From positions 1 to 57,504 of IMG/VR virus record IMGVR_UViG_3300027822_000014: a stretch of 57,504 bases of DNA; one strand, given 5' to 3'. Each line of letters starts with the position of its first letter. Within the stretch, counting starts at the first letter, position 1. The DNA comes from a virus. The position numbers and the translations under genes are program-made. The notes beneath the pieces were generated by a model. That model made no database searches and had not been told where the DNA came from. It saw only the letters and a list, made by a program, of their open reading frames with translations. Positions 31,870-38,399 of the stretch are shown here, in pieces.

Positions 31870-32098
31870 GCTGGACGCCGCATATTGTATCGCGGGCGGC
31901 GTTGCCCTCGCGAATCTGCTCAATAGTTGGAAGGGTGTCCGATATCTCCGGGCGCCCTTTTGTGTAAGTGAAGTCGATCTCGGGTGCCTGGGTACAGTAC
32001 AACCGTTTTGCCACGAGGGCATCCACGGCTTCGTTCAAGGCCTCGCTGCTGGTGCAGCCTGACAGCCCAATGGCTACCACTACCAGTGCATACCGCAT
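31814..32098 (-). CDS. Small lipoprotein (o-spanin-like candidate), 94 aa
   Basis: ATG 32098 is preceded by GGAGG at good spacing. The N-terminus MRYALVVVAIGLSGC is a short lipoprotein signal with lipobox LSGC (cysteine at 15). The mature part is proline- and serine-rich at the end. Beside the endolysin it could be an outer-membrane spanin, but it is on the opposite strand from the lysis genes, which is unusual. Alternatively it is an envelope protein with its own timing. Confidence 0.6.
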   Translation of the reverse strand: MRYALVVVAIGLSGCTSSEALNEAVDALVAKRLYCTQAPEIDFTYTKGRPEISDTLPTIEQIREGNAARDTICGVQPTSEQPSSEASRRSPPAG

Positions 32099-32169
32099 GT
32101 CGTCCCTCCGTGCTCGACTTGTAAACAACGCCCATAATTGGTACTCATTTCACAGGAGAAAAGCATACC

Positions 32170-33033
32170 ATGGCCAGCATTAGCAACCACAGACTGCTCT
32201 CAGGAACGCCCGGCAACCCCGTACCATTCGTTCAATCACCGCACACGAGCCGAACGTTCGCGCCCGAGGGCATCGTCCTGCACGACACCGCAGGGCGCCT
32301 GAAGCCGTTCTCAGCCACGCTGAACTGGTTCGCCGACCCGTCAGCCAAGGCGTCCGCCCACTTTACCGTGGACCGGGCGGGTGGCGTCGGCCAGTCGGCG
32401 CTGACCAACCAGTGCGCATGGCATGCCGGCAAGTCGCAATACAAGGGCCGCAAGTCCGTGTCGCGGTTCACGTTCGGCATCGAGATGGTCAACCCGGGCC
32501 GTATGGAGGTGGTCAACGATTTCACTGGCAAGGCGTGGTACGGCCAGAAGTTCAAGAGCAGCGACGAGTATGACGTGTCGTACGTGGAGACCCCGGAGCA
32601 TGGCGCCGGCATGTGGATGGACTACACCGACACCCAGATCGATTCCGTGGTCACCCTGTGCCGGACGCTCGTCAAGGAGTTCGACCTTGATTTCATTACC
32701 ACCCACTGGGCAATATCGCCAGGGCGTAAAGTGGACCCGAACCCGCTGTTCCCGCTTCAGCACGTCCGCGATACGGTGTTCGGACGGGTCGAACCGCCAG
32801 TGGATGCAGTCGAGAAGTTCGGCGACGCCACGACGATTGTGGACGCCAACGTCCGGCCATGGCCACACCGGACATCCGAGCCGACAGGGCTTGCAAAATT
32901 CGGCACACGGGTAGATGTTATTCGTAGTGGGGTCTGGAACGACCCCAACTTCGGCCAGGAGCAGTGGCATTTGTGCCGCTGCGAGGACGGCAGTGAGGGG
33001 TGGATCTTCGCCCTTCTGATTGACATGGACTGA
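32170..33033 (+). CDS. Endolysin: N-acetylmuramoyl-L-alanine amidase with C-terminal SH3-like domain
   Basis: Residues about 25-185 match the amidase_2/PGRP fold: GIVLHDTAG (zinc histidine, about 34-42), SAHFTVDRAGGV (about 64-75), CAWHAGKS (about 81-88, second histidine) and TTHWAISPGRKVDPNPLF (about 176-193, third histidine and catalytic lysine region). The last 80 residues (VRPWPHRTSEPTGLAKFGTR to GWIF) look like a bacterial SH3 wall-binding domain. It cleaves the bond between muramic acid and peptide. There is no signal peptide, so release depends on a holin, probably the next gene. Confidence 0.9.
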   Translation: MASISNHRLLSGTPGNPVPFVQSPHTSRTFAPEGIVLHDTAGRLKPFSATLNWFADPSAKASAHFTVDRAGGVGQSALTNQCAWHAGKSQYKGRKSVSRFTFGIEMVNPGRMEVVNDFTGKAWYGQKFKSSDEYDVSYVETPEHGAGMWMDYTDTQIDSVVTLCRTLVKEFDLDFITTHWAISPGRKVDPNPLFPLQHVRDTVFGRVEPPVDAVEKFGDATTIVDANVRPWPHRTSEPTGLAKFGTRVDVIRSGVWNDPNFGQEQWHLCRCEDGSEGWIFALLIDMD

Positions 33034-33049
33034 TCGAAAGGAAACACCC

Positions 33050-33298
33050 ATGGCTGAAACTCAAACATCTAAATGGATTGGCAAATCGCTGACCGTGTGG
33101 GGCGTTATTGTCACTGTAGCTTCCACACTCTCCCCGGTTTTCGGTCCGATTCTCGGCTGGGATATCAGCCCGACAGACATCCAGGCCGCCGGCGCTAGCA
33201 TCACTGACATGCTATCCGCTATAGGCTTCGGTATCGGCTCTCTTATGACGATCATCGGTCGCATGCGGGCGCAGGGACCAGCTACCCTTCTGGGCTGA
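33050..33298 (+). CDS. Holin candidate, 82 aa
   Basis: Two hydrophobic segments (about 17-36, WGVIVTVASTLSPVFGPILG, and 52-68, MLSAIGFGIGSLMTIIG) and a short basic C-terminus, directly after the endolysin with an AAAGGA site. This fits a class II holin forming the lysis pore. A strong terminator follows, closing the endolysin-holin unit. Family not identified. Confidence 0.65.
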   Translation: MAETQTSKWIGKSLTVWGVIVTVASTLSPVFGPILGWDISPTDIQAAGASITDMLSAIGFGIGSLMTIIGRMRAQGPATLLG

Positions 33299-33308
33299 TA
33301 TGACTACT

Positions 33309-33342
33309 GGCGCCGCCTTCCCGGGCGGCGCCTTTATATTTT
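33309..33342 (+). terminator. Rho-independent terminator after holin
   Basis: Perfect 9-base stem GGCGCCGCC/GGCGGCGCC (33309-33317, 33324-33332) with a 6-base loop, followed by TTTATATTTT. Confidence 0.9.
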
Positions 33343-33395
33343 GACCATTTGCATATTTGTGCTGGGAAGGGGAGCAACTAGAGAAAGTATGCACA

Positions 33396-33611
33396 ATGGA
33401 CAAAGCACTAGAATGGGTGTTCAGCCAGGACACCGTCGTCGTCATCCTAATCGCGATCAACTATATACAGTACCGTGAGCGAGGACGACTATTGGCCAGC
33501 GCCTTAGAGACGGCACAATATCTGGGCACAGTGGACCGGTCACTTAACCATCTCGTTCAGATCCACCAAATTCGGACCGGACTGGTCCAGGATGGAGAGA
33601 AAAAGGACTGA
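33396..33611 (+). CDS. Small membrane-anchored protein, 71 aa
   Basis: One hydrophobic N-terminal segment (VVVILIAINYI, about 12-22) followed by a charged helix (YRERGRLLASALETAQYLG). The layout fits an inner-membrane lysis accessory such as an i-spanin or antiholin. It is the first gene after the terminator, two bases before the next start. The ribosome site is weak (GAGAAAG). Confidence 0.5.
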   Translation: MDKALEWVFSQDTVVVILIAINYIQYRERGRLLASALETAQYLGTVDRSLNHLVQIHQIRTGLVQDGEKKD

Positions 33612-33613
33612 CT

Positions 33614-33865
33614 ATGTGGAAAGCCGTTACCGCTGCGCTGGGAATGTTCAAACACCTGTTCAGCTGGCTCAATGAGCGCACTGTGAACGAGCGCCTGAAG
33701 GGCGCTAAAAAAGCCGGCGCTGATGAGGCTGCGATCAAAGGATCGCAGGAAGTTGACCAGCTGATACTTGACGCAGAGCGTACGAAAGGGCAAATTTCTC
33801 ATACAGAAGACGCCATCCTTAATGACCCACGAAACAGGGCGCGCCAGCGCTCGGAGGAATCATGA
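33614..33865 (+). CDS. Hypothetical lysis-region protein, 83 aa
   Basis: The N-terminus (WKAVTAALGMFKHLFSWL) is amphipathic and the rest is a charged helix. Possibly an i-spanin-like protein, but no clear transmembrane helix is present. AAGGA site before ATG 33614; its stop overlaps the next start as ATGA. Confidence 0.55.
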   Translation: MWKAVTAALGMFKHLFSWLNERTVNERLKGAKKAGADEAAIKGSQEVDQLILDAERTKGQISHTEDAILNDPRNRARQRSEES

Positions 33866-34080
33866 TGTGTTTGCAGAGATTGCTAGGATTCGGGCGCACC
33901 AAGGCCGAGGCGGACGTATCGAAGAAGCTGCACCAGCTGGGTGACAGCTTGTCACGTACACGGGCCGCATTGAAGGCCGAGAACGCCCGTTTGAGATCAC
34001 GCAGTGCCAAGGCCAGAGACGAGCAGCATGATCAGCCTGTTTTCATCGGCCCGAAATTGGTCAACGGTTCTGGTGGGTAA
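33862..34080 (+). CDS. Hypothetical protein, 72 aa
   Basis: A basic, helical protein (SKKLHQLGDSLSRTRAALKAE, about 20-40) with a short polar tail. Starts in an ATGA overlap after GGAGGAATC, so it is coupled to the previous gene. No family recognised. A promoter and hairpin follow. Confidence 0.55.
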   Translation: MMCLQRLLGFGRTKAEADVSKKLHQLGDSLSRTRAALKAENARLRSRSAKARDEQHDQPVFIGPKLVNGSGG

Positions 34081-34102
34081 CGCCGGTTTCCTCGTCTTAT
34101 AC

Positions 34103-34131
34103 TTGACATCGGATGCGAGACCGGCGATACA
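34103..34131 (+). promoter_or_regulatory. Sigma70-like promoter, rightward
   Basis: TTGACA (34103-34108), 17 bases, GATACA (34126-34131). The -35 is perfect. It starts about 50 bases before a strong terminator, so it would make a roughly 95-base RNA unless read-through feeds the 34304-37396 genes. Confidence 0.65.
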
Positions 34132-34137
34132 TAACAC

Positions 34138-34233
34138 ACTCAGAACTCACAGAACGTGTGTTTTCTCTCCGAACAACGCACAGTGGATCAGGCCCGCCCC
34201 CGGGAAACCGGGACGTGGGCCTGATCTCGTTTT
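34138..34233 (+). ncRNA. Candidate short RNA (promoter-to-terminator unit)
   Basis: Expected transcript from about 34138 to the terminator at 34186-34233. It contains a CACAC/GTGTG pairing near its 5' end and no ribosome site or sensible frame. Either a small regulatory RNA or a leader with attenuation for the second tail-spike gene. Confidence 0.4.
34186..34233 (+). terminator. Rho-independent terminator
   Basis: GATCAGGCCC (34186-34195) pairs with GGGCCTGATC (34217-34226). An inner CCCGG/CCGGG stem closes on a GAAA tetraloop, and TCGTTTT follows. Confidence 0.85.
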
Positions 34234-34303
34234 GGGCGCTCTTTGCGATCCGCGCTTATTGTGCTAAACGAGGTACAGTCATTTTCGCACGGAGGAGATA
34301 AAC

Positions 34304-34603
34304 ATGGCCAGCGTCTGGGTAACCGAATATAGAGGTCTTGCCGAAGGCGGGTTAGGGCAGCTCATCCAGGCCAAGAGCTGGCCGGCCATCAAGACCACCT
34401 TCCTGGATTTCACCGGCGAAGACAGCTCGATCACCATCGATAACACCACCCGGATAGTCCGTATATACGCCGACGCGGCAGTTTACGTGGATCTCGACAA
34501 CACGGCGGATGATACCAGTGAACCGATCAAGGCCGATACGCCGACTGATCGAACGCTGGCGACGGGCGGACAGGTGCTGCATATCAGCGATGGAACCAAC
34601 TAG
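34304..34603 (+). CDS. Hypothetical protein, 99 aa (tail-spike partner)
   Basis: A beta-rich, acidic protein without signal peptide (residues 45-70 alternate hydrophobic and charged, IVRIYADAAVYVDLD). Strong GGAGGAGA site. It directly abuts the second tail-spike gene, so it may be an adaptor or capping protein of that appendage; this is inference from position. Confidence 0.65.
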   Translation: MASVWVTEYRGLAEGGLGQLIQAKSWPAIKTTFLDFTGEDSSITIDNTTRIVRIYADAAVYVDLDNTADDTSEPIKADTPTDRTLATGGQVLHISDGTN

Positions 34604-37396
34604 GTGGGCGAGGAACTGCAAGTCGAAACGCTTGATACGCTGTTCAACGGGGGGCATGGCGGCTCTCCACTGTCTATCTCTGCGCCAAGTGTATATGTTG
34701 ATCTAATTACCGCATACCCAAAGAACATCGGCGGGACGATCAGCTTTTCTGACATCGAGGATGTGGGCGGGACATATGTAGCCACGCTTACAGTCGCAGC
34801 CGGAACAACTCTGACAGTCACGCAACCGGGTTGGACAGGCAGCGGCACCAATGTGCTAACCAAAACCGCCACACTGTCAGTTCTCAATGCAGACATTGAC
34901 CTGCTGTCGGAACTTGTTCTGGATATCGCTGCTGCCGGTAATGACACGTTGAATATCACTCTGGTTCGCAGTGCTGATGGCGAAGCTGCTTCACCTAGAA
35001 ACACCAGCATCTCAGCATATCCACCGCTCGCGCTTACTGGAACTGTTCCAATTGACAATGCGACCGGTGTTTCTGACCACGCCGACCTTGCTGCTACTTT
35101 CAGCAGGCCAATTCAATTCGGAACGGGCAACATCGTTTTACGCAAAAATGACGGAGGTTTTGCGGACTTTGAGACGTTTGATGTCTCAACGGCAGTTGGG
35201 GGTGTCGTCACTGGATCGCCCAATGGGTACACGCTAACTCTAAATAATGACACAAACACAATAAGCACCAATGGCCAAGACATGGGGGACCTCACGGAGT
35301 TCGCCATTAGGATTGCCGCCACTGCTATAGATGGTGCCTTGCTTGGCACGTCAGACAGCTATGCAGGCATTGCCGACGACACGTCTTGGAGCTGGACGAC
35401 TGGTATCGACATGACGATCGCCATCACTGCGATGGAGGAAAACAAGGTCTGGCAGCGTGAAGCTGGTACGACAAGCGCGACCGTTACATTTTCCGGCACA
35501 TCAGCAGACGGAACGCCTACAGCAGTGCAGATAAGGGTTCTGGATGCAAGTGATGATAGCGTAGTCGTAAACTGGACAACTGTTGATGCATCACCTGACG
35601 TTAGCACTTGGTCCGGAACATTGTCAGTTCCCGAAGGTGCGACGGCTGCGACTAAATACTATGCGCAGGCGAGAGACAGTGTTGAGACCACGATAACTGA
35701 TGAAGATTTGACAGAGTGGGCCGTTGGTGTAGTGATTGCTGCTTACGGGCAAAGCAACATGAACTTCATGTTCTCAACTGCGTCCAGTCCTGCTGTCGCA
35801 TCTGCGGGCACGTACTATTTCAACGGGTCGAGTTGGACTACTGTACCGTCTGCAAACGGTGTGCGCGAACTTTGTAATACATTCGTTGCCAAATCAGACA
35901 TCCCGGTTGGTATTTTGAACGGGTCCGTCCCGGCAACTCCAATAGCTTTGCTGGCAAAGGGTGCAGCGAATACTAATTATTCTGATTTCATCCAGCAGAT
36001 AACCGATAGCGGTGGAGACGTCGAGTTTATTATCTGGCACCAAGGTTCTGGTGATGCTGCGAATGGCACTGCGGCTGCAACTTATCAAACAGCAGTAGAA
36101 ACGATGCATAGTGACATTGTTGGTGATATAGGCAGGACTGGTGCCCAATGCCCGTTTGTTCTTGCTTCACTTGGCATTGAAAACGACGCCATATACACAG
36201 AGCCGAATTGGATGCTCATTCAGCAAGGCTTGAGGGGGGCGGCAAATGATAATGCAGATATTCATTATTCCCATTCAAACGAAGATGTAACGCTATCTGA
36301 TAGTGTTCATTGGACTGCTGCAGGATATGGAAATGCAGGCAAGAGATATGCTCAAACCTTGGCATTTTTGTTGGGCGATGAAACCGGTCCTGCAGCATGG
36401 TTCGTGACGAGTGCGCAGAGCATAAGTGGCACTCAAACGGATGTTACGGTTGCCCACGGTAACGGTTCCACATTCACACCAACGTCTGGAATAACGGGCT
36501 TTGAAATCGCAGATGGTGGTGCATATGAAAGCCCATCAGCGGCGGTCCTGCAAAACTCAACAACCATTCGGCTCACTCATTCTGATCTCGGGGTGGACGC
36601 CAAATCGTTGCGCTATTTGTGGGGAAGTGATGCACATGATACGTCAGACATAGTTTATGACAATTCATCAGAGCCGTATCCGTTGTGCCAAATTCCAACT
36701 GATCTCACTGTTGCTGCTGTTGTTTCTGCAGACCCACCAGTTGTTGAGGGAACTATTGCTACAGGATTTAATTTCAATTCTTCAAGCTACAATGCCCCGC
36801 TACCGGCTTCGATTGCATCTGGTGAATTGTTGGTTCTCGGGGTTTCTGTTCATGATCAATCGTCAATAACAAGCATAAACACTCCAAGCGGATGGACGCT
36901 ACTTGCTGATCCTGGGGTGGTCGTCGATGCAGAGGGTGTTTACACTGCGATATTCTATAAAACGGCAACCGGTAGTGAAGGCTCAACCGTAAATGTATCT
37001 TGGGTTGGTGGGAATGGCAGGCCGAAAACCTGGTCTGCACGTATATCAGGCTGGAATGATATTGAGGCTGAGCAGGGCTCACATGCTTCGGGAATAGTTG
37101 ATTGGACACCACCAGCTATTACACCAAGCTGGGGCAGCAATAAAAATCTTTATATTGTGTTTGGTGTTGCAGATAGTAATTCTGTGTCTGGAAGCGGCTG
37201 GATTAGTTCTTATCCTTCCGGTTACGCAGATAATCAACTGACTGAGGCTGATGCCAACAGTGATGCGGTAGGGCTAACACTCGCAACACGGGAAGCCTCT
37301 ACAGCGCAGACAACAGAAACGCCGGGTGTGTTTTCTTGTTCGAATGCCGCCATGACCGCTGGCCACACATTTACTATAGCGATTGAGCCTGCGTAA
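34604..37396 (+). CDS. Tail-spike-like protein with SGNH esterase domain
   Basis: The 930-residue protein has two immunoglobulin-like beta stretches in the first 370 residues, with a T/V/G-rich region resembling cadherin-type Big domains around 145-255. Then an SGNH/sialate O-acetylesterase domain follows: AAYGQSNM (nucleophile serine, about 379-386), FIIWHQGSGDA (about 474-484) and a D-x-x-H pair in LSDSVHWT (about 562-569). The last 250 residues are again beta-rich. It likely removes acetyl groups from host surface polysaccharide, complementing the beta-helix spike. The start is GTG immediately after the previous stop, with a weak ribosome site. Confidence 0.75.
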   Translation: MGEELQVETLDTLFNGGHGGSPLSISAPSVYVDLITAYPKNIGGTISFSDIEDVGGTYVATLTVAAGTTLTVTQPGWTGSGTNVLTKTATLSVLNADIDLLSELVLDIAAAGNDTLNITLVRSADGEAASPRNTSISAYPPLALTGTVPIDNATGVSDHADLAATFSRPIQFGTGNIVLRKNDGGFADFETFDVSTAVGGVVTGSPNGYTLTLNNDTNTISTNGQDMGDLTEFAIRIAATAIDGALLGTSDSYAGIADDTSWSWTTGIDMTIAITAMEENKVWQREAGTTSATVTFSGTSADGTPTAVQIRVLDASDDSVVVNWTTVDASPDVSTWSGTLSVPEGATAATKYYAQARDSVETTITDEDLTEWAVGVVIAAYGQSNMNFMFSTASSPAVASAGTYYFNGSSWTTVPSANGVRELCNTFVAKSDIPVGILNGSVPATPIALLAKGAANTNYSDFIQQITDSGGDVEFIIWHQGSGDAANGTAAATYQTAVETMHSDIVGDIGRTGAQCPFVLASLGIENDAIYTEPNWMLIQQGLRGAANDNADIHYSHSNEDVTLSDSVHWTAAGYGNAGKRYAQTLAFLLGDETGPAAWFVTSAQSISGTQTDVTVAHGNGSTFTPTSGITGFEIADGGAYESPSAAVLQNSTTIRLTHSDLGVDAKSLRYLWGSDAHDTSDIVYDNSSEPYPLCQIPTDLTVAAVVSADPPVVEGTIATGFNFNSSSYNAPLPASIASGELLVLGVSVHDQSSITSINTPSGWTLLADPGVVVDAEGVYTAIFYKTATGSEGSTVNVSWVGGNGRPKTWSARISGWNDIEAEQGSHASGIVDWTPPAITPSWGSNKNLYIVFGVADSNSVSGSGWISSYPSGYADNQLTEADANSDAVGLTLATREASTAQTTETPGVFSCSNAAMTAGHTFTIAIEPA

Positions 37397-37470
37397 TGAA
37401 GCGGCCCGCCTGACTGCGCAAACAGATCAGACGAGCCTAACCGCAACAAAGGTGCGCCGCGTCATCTTGT

Positions 37471-38040
37471 TCATGCACCGGGCCTCTTGGCGTCCAGCAT
37501 CTTGCTGATGCTGGGCAATGTCTCGACCTCCTGCTGCTGCACCAGAATGTCCGTGACCGCTTCCGCTGCCTCGATGATGTACAGCCAGTTGCTCAGCTGG
37601 GTCACACCGCCGGCCATGATGCGGGCAACGGACTGACACAGGGTATCCAGCGCCTCACGCTGGAGAGGCGAAGCGGCTGCCGCGGCCTCCGGGTCCATGT
37701 TCTTAGCGATGAACACCTTCAGGGCCTGCGAGTAGTCCGCCACGGCCTCAAAACTGGGCGATGCTGGCTCGTATGTGCTGTCCTTACTGTTGTAGACCAG
37801 CTGGGCATAGCCGCCGATGTCGCGCCAATGGTCAGGCTCGGCGATTCTCCCGCTCAGGATCCGGCTCATTTTGAGACAGATCATGTCGATGGCTTCCCGG
37901 GCGACGAAGCTCCAGGAGCCGTCGATCGACGGGTAGATCAGCGACTTGAGTTCTTGCGACAGCTGCGCGTTGCGCTCGAAGCTGCCGTGGGTTGAGTTAC
38001 GTGGACCAGCTTCGCTGACCAGTTCCTGTGATGTGCTCAT
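37471..38040 (-). CDS. DUF6378-like protein, internally duplicated, 189 aa
   Basis: Two copies of a similar segment are visible: AIDMICLKMSRILSGRIAEPD with WRDIGGYAQL, and ALDTLCQSVARIMAGGVTQ with WLYIIEAAEAV. This resembles the (K)xARIxxG..xHxDxWxDIAGYAxL signature of DUF6378-type phage proteins, whose role is unknown. GAGGAGAGAACC precedes ATG 38040. It is the last gene of the leftward block and converges with the tail-spike gene across 74 bases. Confidence 0.65.
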   Translation of the reverse strand: MSTSQELVSEAGPRNSTHGSFERNAQLSQELKSLIYPSIDGSWSFVAREAIDMICLKMSRILSGRIAEPDHWRDIGGYAQLVYNSKDSTYEPASPSFEAVADYSQALKVFIAKNMDPEAAAAASPLQREALDTLCQSVARIMAGGVTQLSNWLYIIEAAEAVTDILVQQQEVETLPSISKMLDAKRPGA

Positions 38041-38064
38041 GGTTCTCTCCTCTTGCACGGTTGA

Positions 38065-38379
38065 TTAATCGCCGACTGTTATATCGGTGTTGTTCCAGAT
38101 GAACTCGTCAAGCGGGAAGTGCTTTTGGCAGCCCACGCAGAACGTGCCGCTATAGAACTTCGGGTCTCTGGCGAACGTCTCCGCAATGGACTGCCCGATA
38201 ACGGTGGCCGTGCCACAGGTCTTGTGAACATACTTCCGGCGCACCGGGCGCACGAAGCCTTTGGCCCGCTCCTCTTCGGATAACACCACGTAGCCTTTCT
38301 GCTGGCCGTCAGGCCTCAGTTCGCGATGATCGTCAGTGACAGGCGAACCGTCTGTCAGGGTTGTTTTCGCTTTGGTCAT
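38065..38379 (-). CDS. Zinc-ribbon-like protein, 104 aa
   Basis: Residues about 52-90 have HKTCGTAT and CVGCQKHFPLDEF, which give a plausible zinc site. The first 40 residues are polar and probably disordered. AAGGAACG site before ATG 38379; an upstream extension would overlap the primase-helicase end and is rejected. Sits at the 3' end of the replication genes; possible DNA-binding accessory. Confidence 0.65.
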   Translation of the reverse strand: MTKAKTTLTDGSPVTDDHRELRPDGQQKGYVVLSEEERAKGFVRPVRRKYVHKTCGTATVIGQSIAETFARDPKFYSGTFCVGCQKHFPLDEFIWNNTDITVGD

Positions 38380-38399
38380 TTGGTCGTTCCTTTCGATGA

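Noticed and set aside
33357-33395. Upstream extension of the 33396-33611 gene
   Set aside because: It would begin inside the terminator trailer with no ribosome site.
35000-37396. Possible invertible tail-fibre segment controlled by the serine recombinase
   Set aside because: I found no inverted repeat pair flanking either spike gene or shared 3' ends between the two spikes.
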